Below are positions 26,061 to 35,198 of a DNA stretch of 64,000 nt, piece after piece. The translations under genes and the position numbers were made by a program. Position 1 is the stretch's first letter. Each line of letters opens with the position of its first letter. Source of the DNA: Microbacterium sp. oral taxon 186 str. F0373 (GTDB taxonomy: Bacteria > Actinomycetota > Actinomycetes > Actinomycetales > Microbacteriaceae); contig NZ_KE150457.1 of the NCBI RefSeq assembly GCF_000411455.1, positions 1,700,023 to 1,764,022 of the forward strand. Direction: 5' to 3'. The notes beneath the pieces were generated by a model. It was not told the DNA's origin. It did not search any database and saw only the letters and a program-made list of their open reading frames with translations.

Positions 26061-28211
26061 GTGGCGCAGAGCATCTACATCACCTCCACCGAGGGACTGT
26101 CCGGCAAATCGACCATCGTCCTCGGAGTGCTCGACGCACTGACCCGATCCACCCCCCGGGTGGGCGTGTTCCGGGCCATCGCCCGTTCGATCGACGAACG
26201 CGACTACGTGCTCGAGATGCTCCTCGATCACATCGGCGTCGACCTCGACTACGACGAGGCGGTCGGTGTCACCTACGACGACGTGCGACGCGATCCGGAT
26301 GCCGCGCTCTCGCGCATCGTGGAGCGGTTCAAGGCGGTCGAGGCGAAGTGCGACGCGGTCGTTGTCGTCGGCAGCGACTTCACCGACGTCGGCTCCACGA
26401 GCGAGCTCGGCTACAACGCCCGCATCGCGGCGAACCTGGGCGCGCCGGTGCTCGTCGTGCTCAACGGCCGGGCCGACCAGGGCGATCGCCTCGGGGTGAG
26501 CGTGCCGCGCACGCCGCAGCAGCTGGCACAGCTGACCGAGCTCGCCCTCACCGACATCACGCACCAGCGCGCCGAGCTGTTCGCCGTCATCACCAACCGC
26601 GCCGACCCGGCGCACCTCGACGAGATCAACGCCGCGATCGGCGACGTGGTGCGCGGCCTGCCCGCGGTCGACGGCAACCGCGAAGCCGAGGTCGCGGTGT
26701 GGTCCATCCCCGAGGACGTCTTCCTTGTCGCGCCCGCCGTGCGAGACATCATGCTCGCGCTCGGCGGCACGCTCCTGCGCGGCGATGAGGAGCTGCTCGT
26801 GCGCGAAGTGCTCGACGTGGTCGTCGCGGGAATGTCCCTCAACAACATCCTTCCGCGGCTCACCGAGGGTGCCATCGTGATCGTCCCGGCCGATCGCACC
26901 GAAGTGCTGCTCGGACTGCTGCTGGCCAACTCGTCGGGCACATTCCCCTCGATCGCGGGCATCATCCTCAACGGACCGTTCCCGCTGCCGCCGGCCGTGC
27001 AGGACCTCATGGTGGGGCTCGACTCGCCGCTGCCGATCATCCAGACCGACCTGGACACCTACGACACGGCCGTCCGGGTCATGAGCACGCGCGGCCGCCT
27101 CGCCGCCGGCTCGCAGCGTCGCTACGACACGGCGCTGGCCCTGTTCGAGCAGCACGTCGACACCGACGAGTTCACGCGTGCTCTGGGACTCGCGCACTCC
27201 ACCGTGGTGACGCCGCTCATGTTCGAGTACCAGCTCCTGGAGCATGCCCGCACCGGCCGCAAGCGCATCGTGCTCCCCGAGGGCGGCGATGATCGGGTGC
27301 TGCGGGCCGCGGCGACCGTGCTTGCCCGCGGCATCGCGGACCTGACGATCCTCGGCGACGAAGCGGAGGTGCGCGGCCGCGCCGTCGAGCTCGGTCTCGA
27401 CCTGAGCGCCGCGCAGGTGCTGAGCCCGTTCGACCCGCAGATCGTGCACCGCTTCGCCGAGGAGTACGCGGAGCTGCGCAAGCACAAGGGCATCACCTAC
27501 GAGAAGGCGGCCGACACCATCACCGACGTGTCGTACTTCGGCACCATGATGGTGCACCTGGGTCTCGCCGACGGCATGGTCTCCGGCGCCGCCCACACGA
27601 CGGCGCACACCATCCGGCCCGCGTTCGAGATCATCAAGACCCGCCCGGGCGTCTCGGTCGTCTCCAGCGTGTTCCTCATGGCGCTCGCCGACCGCGTGCT
27701 CGTCTACGGCGACTGCGCCGTGATCCCCGACCCGACCGCCGCACAGCTCTCCGACATCGCGATTTCGTCGGCCGCCACGGCACGTCAGTTCGGCATCGAG
27801 CCCCGCATCGCGATGCTCTCCTACTCCACCGGCGAGTCCGGATCGGGTGAGGACGTCGACAAGGTGCGCGAGGCTACGGCCTTCGTCCGCGAGCGCGCAC
27901 CCGAGCTGCTCGTCGAAGGACCGATCCAGTACGACGCGGCGGCCGACGCCGCCGTCGCCAAGGCGAAGATGCCCGACTCCGCGGTCGCGGGCCGGGCGAC
28001 GGTGTTCGTCTTCCCCGACCTCAACACCGGCAACAACACCTACAAGGCGGTGCAGCGCTCCGCCGGAGCCATCGCCATGGGACCGGTGCTCCAGGGACTC
28101 AACAAGCCCATCAACGACCTGTCGCGCGGAGCGCTGGTCGAAGACATCGTCAACACGATCGCCATCACCGCGATCCAGGCGCAGAACCAGCAGCAGGGAA
28201 TCAACGCATGA
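26061..28211 (+). CDS. pta: Phosphate acetyltransferase (long form)
   Basis: A 716-residue phosphotransacetylase converting acetyl-CoA and phosphate to acetyl phosphate. The N-terminal part is a P-loop-like AAA_26/dethiobiotin-synthetase-type domain (SIYITSTEGLSGKSTIVLG), then a DRTGG regulatory domain, then the catalytic PTA domain from about residue 390 (KRIVLPEGGDDRVLRAA, VSGAAHTTAHTIRPAFEII, VFPDLNTGN). GTG 26061 is chosen: TAGGCT ends 7 bases upstream and the family N-terminus follows; the upstream in-frame extension crosses the SRP terminator region. Its stop overlaps ackA (ATGA). Confidence 0.96.
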   Translation: MAQSIYITSTEGLSGKSTIVLGVLDALTRSTPRVGVFRAIARSIDERDYVLEMLLDHIGVDLDYDEAVGVTYDDVRRDPDAALSRIVERFKAVEAKCDAVVVVGSDFTDVGSTSELGYNARIAANLGAPVLVVLNGRADQGDRLGVSVPRTPQQLAQLTELALTDITHQRAELFAVITNRADPAHLDEINAAIGDVVRGLPAVDGNREAEVAVWSIPEDVFLVAPAVRDIMLALGGTLLRGDEELLVREVLDVVVAGMSLNNILPRLTEGAIVIVPADRTEVLLGLLLANSSGTFPSIAGIILNGPFPLPPAVQDLMVGLDSPLPIIQTDLDTYDTAVRVMSTRGRLAAGSQRRYDTALALFEQHVDTDEFTRALGLAHSTVVTPLMFEYQLLEHARTGRKRIVLPEGGDDRVLRAAATVLARGIADLTILGDEAEVRGRAVELGLDLSAAQVLSPFDPQIVHRFAEEYAELRKHKGITYEKAADTITDVSYFGTMMVHLGLADGMVSGAAHTTAHTIRPAFEIIKTRPGVSVVSSVFLMALADRVLVYGDCAVIPDPTAAQLSDIAISSAATARQFGIEPRIAMLSYSTGESGSGEDVDKVREATAFVRERAPELLVEGPIQYDAAADAAVAKAKMPDSAVAGRATVFVFPDLNTGNNTYKAVQRSAGAIAMGPVLQGLNKPINDLSRGALVEDIVNTIAITAIQAQNQQQGINA

Positions 28212-29398
28212 CCGTCGTCCTCGTCATCAACAGCGGCTCCTCGTCGTTCAAATATCAGCTCGTCGACGTCGAGTCCCAGACGGCGCTCGCGTCGGGGCTC
28301 GTCGAGCGGATCGGCCAGGAGAGCGGCTCGGCTCGTCACAAGGTGGGGGATGCCGATCACTCGCGCGAACTGCCGATCCCCGACCACACCGCCGGCTTCC
28401 GCGTGATGCTCGACGCGTTCGAGGAGTACGGTCCGTCGCTGGTCGAGACCCCGCCGTCCGCGGTGGGGCACCGCGTCGTCCAGGGCGGCGCCCGCTTCTT
28501 CCGCCCGACGCTGATCGACGATCTGGTCGAGATCAACATCGACGAGCTGTCGGTGCTCGCCCCCCTGCACAACCCCGGGGCGCTGCAGGGCGTCCGCGCC
28601 GCGCGCGCCGCGTTCCCTGCCCTGCCGCACGTCGCCGTGTTCGACACGGCCTTCCACCAGACGCTCCCGCCGGCGGCGTACACCTATGCGATCGACCAGA
28701 CGATCGCGCGCAAGCACCGCATCCGCCGCTACGGCTTCCACGGCACCAGTCATAAGTTCGTCAGCGAGGCCGCCGCGGCGTATGTGGGACGGCCTCTGCG
28801 AGAGCTCAAGCAGCTCGTGCTGCACCTGGGCAACGGCGCCTCCATCACCGCGATCGACGGTGGGCACTCCGTCGACACCTCCATGGGCCTCACCCCCCTG
28901 GAAGGCCTGGTCATGGGCACCCGCTCCGGCGACCTCGACCCCTCGGTGCTGCTCGTGCTCGCCCGTCGCGAGGACATGAGCCCCGGGGAGCTGGACGAGT
29001 TCCTCAACAAGCGCAGCGGTGTGCTGGGGCTGGCCGGCGTGTCGGACATGCGTGACATCGAGGAGCGCCGCGCCGAGGGTGCGGGGGCGGCCATGCTCGC
29101 CTTCGACGTCTACATCCACCGACTGCGTGCCTATATCGGCGCCTACATCGCACAGCTCGGCGGCGTGGATGTCATCTCGTTCACCGCCGGGGTGGGAGAG
29201 AACTCCCCTCTCGTGCGGGTGGAGGCGATGGCGACGCTGGGATTCCTCGGCATCCGTCTCGATCCGACGCGCAACGAGGCGCGTGAGCGCGGCATCCGCA
29301 CCATCTCCGCCGACGACTCCTCGGTCACCGTCCTCGTGGTCCCCACGAACGAAGAGCTGGAGATCGCCCGGCAGACGCTCGCCGTCGTCGCTTCGTGA
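28208..29398 (+). CDS. ackA: Acetate kinase
   Basis: A 396-residue ASKHA-fold kinase that makes ATP and acetate from acetyl phosphate, or the reverse. LVINSGSSSFKYQL is the N-terminal signature, GFHGTSHKFV and HLGNGASITAIDGG the phosphate motifs, DTSMGLTPLEGLVMGTRSGDLDP the second signature and FTAGVGENSPLVR the adenosine region. The ATG overlaps the pta stop by 4 bases, giving translational coupling. Together with acs at the window's end, the cell has both the reversible and the high-affinity acetate routes. Confidence 0.97.
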   Translation: MTVVLVINSGSSSFKYQLVDVESQTALASGLVERIGQESGSARHKVGDADHSRELPIPDHTAGFRVMLDAFEEYGPSLVETPPSAVGHRVVQGGARFFRPTLIDDLVEINIDELSVLAPLHNPGALQGVRAARAAFPALPHVAVFDTAFHQTLPPAAYTYAIDQTIARKHRIRRYGFHGTSHKFVSEAAAAYVGRPLRELKQLVLHLGNGASITAIDGGHSVDTSMGLTPLEGLVMGTRSGDLDPSVLLVLARREDMSPGELDEFLNKRSGVLGLAGVSDMRDIEERRAEGAGAAMLAFDVYIHRLRAYIGAYIAQLGGVDVISFTAGVGENSPLVRVEAMATLGFLGIRLDPTRNEARERGIRTISADDSSVTVLVVPTNEELEIARQTLAVVAS

Positions 29399-29432
29399 CG
29401 CGCGGGTCACACCGGGCCACTACGCTGAACCC

Positions 29433-30173
29433 GTGACAGCCGAGCTTCCCGAGCTTCCCGACCTGCGCGCACTCGACGGCGTGCTCTTCGACCTGGACGG
29501 TGTGCTGACACCGACGGCCGACGTGCACATGCACGCGTGGCAGTCGATGTTCACCGAGCTGTTCACCGCGTGGGGGATCGAGCCGCCGTACACGGAGGAC
29601 GACTACTTCCGCTACCTCGACGGAAAGCAGCGCTACGACGGCGTCGCGAGCCTCCTGCGCTCGCGCGACGTGGAAGTGCCGTGGGGGGACCCGTCCGACC
29701 CGATCACCGCCGACACGGTCTGCGGCATCGGCAACCGCAAGAACGAGGTGTTCGCCCGCGTGCTGCGCACCGACGGCATCGCCCCGTATCCGGGCTCTCT
29801 CGCGCTGATCGAGCAGCTGCGCGCCGCGGGGACTCCGATCGGCGTCGTGTCGAGCTCGAAGAACGCCGAAGAGGTGCTGACGATCGCCGGCATCCGTGAG
29901 TTCTTCGCCGTCGTCGTCGATGGGGTGGTCTCGGCGCGAGAGGGGCTGCGCTCCAAGCCCGCCCCCGACATGTTCGCGGCCGGTGCCCGCATGCTCGGCG
30001 TCGATCCCGCCCGCAGCGCCGCGGTCGAAGACGCCCACTCCGGCGTCGCGTCGGCGGCGGCCGCCGGCTTCGGGATCGTCGTGGGCGTCGACCGTGGCGC
30101 CGGCGCCCAGGCGCTCCTCGACCTCGGCGCGACGCTCGTCGTCGACGACCTCTCCGCTTTCGTCACCCGATGA
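29433..30173 (+). CDS. HAD-superfamily beta-phosphoglucomutase-like enzyme
   Basis: A 246-residue HAD-IA enzyme. VLFDLDGVLTPTADVH holds the nucleophile and acid/base Asp pair, GVVSSSKNAEEVL motif II Ser, RSKPAPDMF motif III Lys and AVEDAHSGVASAAAAG motif IV, as in beta-phosphoglucomutase. A helical cap lies between residues 25 and 100. GTG start with TACGCT 6 bases upstream. Its stop overlaps the GH65 start (ATGA). Beta-phosphoglucomutase converts the beta-glucose 1-phosphate released by GH65 phosphorylases to glucose 6-phosphate, which fits the pairing. Confidence 0.9.
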   Translation: MTAELPELPDLRALDGVLFDLDGVLTPTADVHMHAWQSMFTELFTAWGIEPPYTEDDYFRYLDGKQRYDGVASLLRSRDVEVPWGDPSDPITADTVCGIGNRKNEVFARVLRTDGIAPYPGSLALIEQLRAAGTPIGVVSSSKNAEEVLTIAGIREFFAVVVDGVVSAREGLRSKPAPDMFAAGARMLGVDPARSAAVEDAHSGVASAAAAGFGIVVGVDRGAGAQALLDLGATLVVDDLSAFVTR

Positions 30174-32746
30174 CCGGTCCCTTCACCGGAAGGATGGACA
30201 GCATGGATCGCGACCGTTTTCCGATCGACCCGTGGCGCCTCGTGGAGACGCGTTTCTCGCTCGACGACGTCGGGGTCACCGAGACGCTGTTCGCGCTCGG
30301 CAACGGCTATCTGGGCCTGCGCGGCAATCAGCCCGAGGGACGCCACGCCCACGAGCACGGCACGTTCATCAACGGCTTCCACGAGATCTTCCCGATCCGT
30401 CACGCCGAGCAGGCCTACGGCTTCGCCGAGGTCGGGCAGACGATCATCAACGCCCCGGACGCCAAGATCATGCGCGTCTACGTCGACGACGAGCCTCTGT
30501 CGTTCGATGTCGCCGACATCCGCGAGTACGAGCGGGCTCTGGACATGCGCGCCGGCGTGCTCACCCGCCACGTCCGCTGGGTGACGCCGAGCGGCAAGGA
30601 CGTCGTGCTCGACTTCGAGCGGATGGTCTCCTTCGAGGAGCGGCATCTCGCGGTCATGCGCGTCACCGTGACGGTGCTCAACAGCGACGCCCCGGTGACG
30701 GTGAGCTGCCAGATCCTCAACCGTCAGGACGGCGAAGACGTGTACGGCGGGTCTGCTCCCGGGCGCGGGACGGCGAAGGGCTTCGATCCGCGCAAGGCGG
30801 AGAAGATCGAGGACCGTGTGCTCCAGCCCGAGGAGTACTGGCAGGACGGCGACCGTGCCGCCCTCGCGTATCGCGTGACCGCGTCCGGGATGACGATGGC
30901 GGTCGTGGCCGACCATGTGGTCGAGACGGAGAACGAGTACTCGTCGCGCACGCTGGTCGAGCCGGATATCGCCAAGAACGTGTACCGCGTGCAGGCGAAG
31001 GCCGGCGTGCCGACCACGGTGACCACGCTGGTCAGCTATCACACCTCCCGCGGGGTGCCGGCGCGCGAGCTCGTCGACCGAGGCCGCCGTGCCCTCGATC
31101 GCGTCCGCGCGGAGGGCATCGCCCACCAGTTCACGCGACAGCGCGAGTGGATGGACGCGTTCTGGGAGCGCTCGGACGTCGTCATCGCGGGTCACGACGA
31201 CCTGCAGCAGGCGAGCAGGTGGTGCCTGTTCCAGCTCGCGCAGGCGGCGGCCCGCGCCGACGGTCAGGGCGTTCCCGCCAAGGGCGTCTCGGGCTCGGGC
31301 TACAGCGGTCACTACTTCTGGGACACCGAGATCTACGTGCTCCCGTTCCTGATGTACACGACGCCGATCTGGGCACGCAACGCGCTGCGCATGCGCTATC
31401 TCATGCTGCCGGCGGCGCGGCGCCGCGCGGCGCAGCTGAACGAGGCGGGCGCCCTCTTCCCCTGGCGCACGATCAGCGGCGAGGAGGCCTCGGCCTACTA
31501 CGCCGCCGGCACCGCGCAGTACCACATCAACGCGGACGTCAGCTTCGCCCTCGCCAAGTACGTGCGCGCGACGGGCGACGACGAGTTCCTCTACCGCGAG
31601 GGCGTGGACATCGCCGTCGAGACGGCCCGACTGTGGGCCACCCTCGGGTTCTGGCGCTACACCGAGGACGGCCAGCCCGAGGTGTTCCACATCCACGGCG
31701 TCACGGGACCCGACGAGTACACGACGGTCGTCAACGACAACCTTTTCACCAACGTGATGGCGCGCTTCAACCTGCGTTTCGCGGCGCGTGTGGTGCGCGA
31801 GATGGCAGAGGACGCCCCGGAGTACTACGCGCAGATGGTCGAGCGGCTCTCGTTCGACCCCGCCGAGGGCGACGCGTGGGATGCCGCCGCGGAGGCGATG
31901 CACATTCCGTACAGCGAGGGCCTCGGCATCCATCCGCAGGATGAGGTGTTCCTCGAGCGCGAGGTGTGGGACCTGGAGAACACCCCGCCCGAGCAACGTC
32001 CGCTGCTGCTGCACTTCCACCCGCTGGTGATCTACCGCTACCAGGTGCTCAAGCAGGCCGACGTCGTGCTGGCGCTGTACCTGCAGGGAAACCACTTCTC
32101 CGACGAGGAGAAGCTCGCCGACTTCGAGTACTACGACCCGCTGACCACCGGCGACTCGACGCTGTCGGCGGTCGTGCAGGCGATTCTTGCGGCCGAGGTC
32201 GGGTACCAGGACCTGGCGCTCGAGTACTTCTCGCAGTCGATCTTCGTCGACCTCGGCGACCTCCACCACAACGCCTCCGATGGCGTGCACGTGGCCTCGG
32301 CGGGGGGCGTGTGGACCGCTCTGGTCGCCGGCTTCGGCGGCATGCGCGATCACTACGGCGAGTTGAGCTTCGATCCGCGTCTGCCCAAGGACTGGCCGTC
32401 GCTGGCGTTCACCCTGCACTGGCAGGGCACGCCGCTGAAGATCGAGATCACGGCGGAGCAGCTGAGGGTGGATGCCGGGGCCGGCGAGCCGGTCTCCTTC
32501 TCGGTGCGCGGCGAGGCGTTCGTCGTGGCCCCGGAGTCGACGCTGACGGTGCCGCTGCGCGGTCAGGGGCCGGAGCTGTCGGGTCGTCCCACGATCAGCG
32601 ACATCGGCGGCGCCCTCCGCGAGGACGGCACGCTGATGTCGGCATCCGTCCCCACGTTGACCACCTCGATCCCGGTGGTCACCGGGAGCATCCCCATCGT
32701 GGGCACGGTGGCGGGGGATGACGGGAACTTCGGCGTCGACTCCTGA
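30170..32746 (+). CDS. Glycoside hydrolase family 65 phosphorylase
   Basis: An 858-residue GH65 enzyme (maltose, trehalose, kojibiose or nigerose phosphorylase group). TLFALGNGYLGLRGN is the N-domain signature; the (alpha/alpha)6 catalytic domain carries SGHYFWDTEIYVLPF, AQYHINADVSFAL and FHIHGVTGPDEYT, in which Glu near residue 515 is the general acid; QADVVLALYL and DSTLSAVVQAI follow. It cleaves an alpha-glucoside with phosphate to beta-glucose 1-phosphate. ATG 30170 overlaps the HAD stop; an in-frame ATG at 30203 with GGAAGG upstream is a possible alternative. The exact disaccharide is not determined. Confidence 0.93.
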   Translation: MTGPFTGRMDSMDRDRFPIDPWRLVETRFSLDDVGVTETLFALGNGYLGLRGNQPEGRHAHEHGTFINGFHEIFPIRHAEQAYGFAEVGQTIINAPDAKIMRVYVDDEPLSFDVADIREYERALDMRAGVLTRHVRWVTPSGKDVVLDFERMVSFEERHLAVMRVTVTVLNSDAPVTVSCQILNRQDGEDVYGGSAPGRGTAKGFDPRKAEKIEDRVLQPEEYWQDGDRAALAYRVTASGMTMAVVADHVVETENEYSSRTLVEPDIAKNVYRVQAKAGVPTTVTTLVSYHTSRGVPARELVDRGRRALDRVRAEGIAHQFTRQREWMDAFWERSDVVIAGHDDLQQASRWCLFQLAQAAARADGQGVPAKGVSGSGYSGHYFWDTEIYVLPFLMYTTPIWARNALRMRYLMLPAARRRAAQLNEAGALFPWRTISGEEASAYYAAGTAQYHINADVSFALAKYVRATGDDEFLYREGVDIAVETARLWATLGFWRYTEDGQPEVFHIHGVTGPDEYTTVVNDNLFTNVMARFNLRFAARVVREMAEDAPEYYAQMVERLSFDPAEGDAWDAAAEAMHIPYSEGLGIHPQDEVFLEREVWDLENTPPEQRPLLLHFHPLVIYRYQVLKQADVVLALYLQGNHFSDEEKLADFEYYDPLTTGDSTLSAVVQAILAAEVGYQDLALEYFSQSIFVDLGDLHHNASDGVHVASAGGVWTALVAGFGGMRDHYGELSFDPRLPKDWPSLAFTLHWQGTPLKIEITAEQLRVDAGAGEPVSFSVRGEAFVVAPESTLTVPLRGQGPELSGRPTISDIGGALREDGTLMSASVPTLTTSIPVVTGSIPIVGTVAGDDGNFGVDS

Positions 32747-32748
32747 GC

Positions 32749-32768
32749 CGCCCCCGCACGGCGGGGCG
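32749..32768. terminator. GC-rich hairpin between GH65 and IclR genes
   Basis: CGCCCCCGC and GCGGGGCG can pair with one bulged C around an ACG loop, between two convergent genes. No T-run follows, so it is a weak terminator candidate. Confidence 0.35.
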
Positions 32769-32788
32769 CGGCGGCGTGCCCATCGCGC

Positions 32789-33511
32789 TCATGTGACGTA
32801 GGGGGCGACGCCGTCGGCGACGCGTCGCAGGCGCGCGAGCAGGTCGTCGCCGTCGAGCACGCGGTGGCGCGGGCCGGAGAAGGCGAGCCCGCCGGCGATG
32901 CCCCCGTCGCTGCGCCGCAGCGGGACCGCGAGGCAGCCGTAGCCCGGCGACGTCATGTCGACCCGGCGGATGCCGCCGGACTGCGCGAGCTCGGCCGCGC
33001 CGGCGGAGGCCGCGGGGCCGTTGTCGCCGACCGCGACGAGCATGAGCACGCCCAGGGCGAAGCGCTCCGGCTCCCGGGCGAGGCGGGCGGGGTCGCTGAA
33101 CGGGAAGTCGGGGTCCTCGTCCAGAAGCTGCAGGCGCCGATCGTCGTACGCGGCCACGTGGACGCCGCCGCGCACCGACAGCCGCGCGTCGGCGACGAGA
33201 TCCCGCGCGAGCGTCGGCAGGCGCGCCGGCACGTGCGAGGGTGCGGCGGCCGCGGCCAGCTGGGCCACCTTCGCGCCCAGTGTGAACCCGGACAGATCGG
33301 GCGTGCGCACCAGGTACTCGTCTTCGACCAGGAGGTTGAGCAGGCGGTACGTCGTCGCCCGCGGCAGGCCGAGGCGCTCGGAGAGCTCGCGGGCTGTCAC
33401 GCCAGCACCCAGCTCGGCGACGGCTTCGAGGACCGTGAGAGCGCTGTGGATCGCGCGGGGCTGCCGCGCCGAGAGCGCCGCCTGCGGACGGGATGCGCGC
33501 GCGTCAGCCAT
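32789..33511 (-). CDS. IclR family transcriptional regulator
   Basis: A 240-residue IclR-type regulator. AIHSALTVLEAVAELGAGVTA, ARELSERLGLP and ATTYRLLNLLVEDEYLV form the N-terminal winged helix; the C-terminal ligand domain includes RGGVHVAAYDDRRLQLL and MLVAVGDNG. It starts at ATG 33511, overlapping the APC gene stop by 8 bp. An in-frame ATG at 33520 is possible. It probably controls the adjacent permeases and copper amine oxidase, responding to an amine or its oxidation product; this is inferred from position only. Confidence 0.9.
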   Translation of the reverse strand: MADARASRPQAALSARQPRAIHSALTVLEAVAELGAGVTARELSERLGLPRATTYRLLNLLVEDEYLVRTPDLSGFTLGAKVAQLAAAAAPSHVPARLPTLARDLVADARLSVRGGVHVAAYDDRRLQLLDEDPDFPFSDPARLAREPERFALGVLMLVAVGDNGPAASAGAAELAQSGGIRRVDMTSPGYGCLAVPLRRSDGGIAGGLAFSGPRHRVLDGDDLLARLRRVADGVAPYVT

Positions 33512-34991
33512 CCCGATCATCTCGGGGCACTCCGCCGAGGACCGCATCGGCCACGGGGACGTCGTAGGCGCCCAGCACGCCCAGTGGGCGCCGCCGTCGC
33601 CAGGCGATGAGGGCCGCGGACGCCGACGCCACCGCGATCGCGACCCACATGGCCGCGCCTCCCGCGGCGAGGTCCGCGGCGGCGAACGCCGCGACCGCGG
33701 ACACCAGCGCCGCCGTGGCACTCGCCGAGACGATCACCACCCCGGCCGTCAGCTCTCCGATGCGATGGAGGAACAGCGGGGCGGCGATGCAGGCGAACAC
33801 GTACGAGACGATGTAGCCGATGCCGCCCACGGCGATGGTGAGGTGCATCGCCGAACGCAGATCCACTCCGGCCACCACCAGGCAGAGGGGCACGCCGATC
33901 ACGAGCGGCAGCACGATCGCGATCGCGCCGATGGGCGTTCCGAATCGGGGATGGGTGCGCCCCGCGACGCGGGGCATGACGTCGTCGCGGCCCATCGCGA
34001 AGACCACCCGCGCGAGCGCCGTCGTTGACCCGATCGCGCAGGCGAGGAAAGAGGCCGTGATGCCGAGGTCGGCCACGTTCGCCCACGCCCCCATGCCGAA
34101 GGTGTCGGCGAGGTCGTTGAGCGGGGAGGCGCTCGCTGCGAAATCTCGGCCCACGGCGGCGAAACCGGCCACCTGGGCGAGCGCCGACAGCAGATACAGA
34201 AGCAGTGAGATGACCACCGTCGCCCGCACGGCCCGAGGGATCGACTTCAGCGGAGAGCGCGCCTCGACGCCGAGGGTCGCGGCGCTCTCGAACCCCACGT
34301 ACGCCGTGAGCGCGATCAGCGCGCCGGCGCCCACCCCCAGCGGGGAGTCGTCCGGACCGGTGGGCAGGAACACGGCGGGATCGACCGGCCCGATCCGCGT
34401 CGACAGCGCGACGAGCAGGACCACGATGAGCACGACGGATGCCGTCTCCACGACGAGCGCCACCCGCGCCGAGATCCGGATGCCGCGGACGAGGAGCAGG
34501 GTCAGCAGGGCCGCCTCCGCCAGCAGGACCACGGCGATGCCGAGCGGTCGGTCGATGCCGGGCCACAGCGGACGCAGCAGCAGTGCCGTGTAGTAGGCGC
34601 CACCGAGCAGTGCGAACATCGCGACGGCCGCGTAGCCGACGATCGCGGCGGCGCCCGTGGCCAGGCCGCCGACCGGGCCGAGTCCACGGGCGGCGTACGT
34701 GTAGAGGGCGCCCGATGCCGCCAGCCGCCGCGCGAACTGTCCCACGGTGGACGCGACGAGCAGGCTGAGCACGCCGGCGATCAGCACGGAGGCGATCACC
34801 GACCCCGGGGAGACCCCCGCGACGATGACCGTCACCGTCGTGGCCGCGGCCGCGGGGGCCACGGCGGCGACGGACTGCGCCATCACGTCGACGAAACCCA
34901 CGCTGCGCCGGTCGAGGCCGTCCAGAGGCGACCTGCCGCCGAAGGCGCGCACCGGCGCGGGACTGCGGATCGCGCGCTCCAGTGCGGTCAT
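33504..34991 (-). CDS. APC superfamily amino acid/amine permease
   Basis: A 495-residue permease with about 12-14 helices. VMAQSVAAVAPAAAATT and ALYTYAARGLGPVGGLATG are the APC signatures of helices 1 and 3, and ALTAYVGFESAATLGVEARSP with IPRAV follow in the usual helix 6 region. GAGGAGG lies 6 bases upstream of the ATG. It is divergent from a second APC permease and coupled to the IclR gene. It may import an aromatic or short aliphatic amine for the copper amine oxidase. The substrate is inferred. Confidence 0.88.
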   Translation of the reverse strand: MTALERAIRSPAPVRAFGGRSPLDGLDRRSVGFVDVMAQSVAAVAPAAAATTVTVIVAGVSPGSVIASVLIAGVLSLLVASTVGQFARRLAASGALYTYAARGLGPVGGLATGAAAIVGYAAVAMFALLGGAYYTALLLRPLWPGIDRPLGIAVVLLAEAALLTLLLVRGIRISARVALVVETASVVLIVVLLVALSTRIGPVDPAVFLPTGPDDSPLGVGAGALIALTAYVGFESAATLGVEARSPLKSIPRAVRATVVISLLLYLLSALAQVAGFAAVGRDFAASASPLNDLADTFGMGAWANVADLGITASFLACAIGSTTALARVVFAMGRDDVMPRVAGRTHPRFGTPIGAIAIVLPLVIGVPLCLVVAGVDLRSAMHLTIAVGGIGYIVSYVFACIAAPLFLHRIGELTAGVVIVSASATAALVSAVAAFAAADLAAGGAAMWVAIAVASASAALIAWRRRRPLGVLGAYDVPVADAVLGGVPRDDRDG

Positions 34992-35198
34992 GGTTCCTCC
35001 TCGCCCGCCGATGTTAGGACGGGGGCGTTGCCTCGGCAGGTCCGCGGTGTTTCGCGGCCGTTTCTGCGAATGAGACAGCCGCCCGGGGCGGTCCCGTTTC
35101 GGATGCCGAGAGGTTTCATCTGGCGGAGACGGGCGTGTGACGCGGCCGAGCGAGCATCGGCTCATCGGTTTTTCCCGGTCCGATTCAGGAGAGGTCCC
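34992..35198. promoter_or_regulatory. Divergent control region of the amine-use locus
   Basis: 207 bp between the two APC permease genes, so it should hold both promoters and the IclR operator. Two imperfect inverted repeats overlap near 35050-35082: TTCGC with GCGAA 11 bp apart, and GTTTC with GAGAC. Neither is strong enough to name as an operator. The 3' end carries the ribosome site CAGGAGAGG for the plus-strand permease. Confidence 0.4.
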
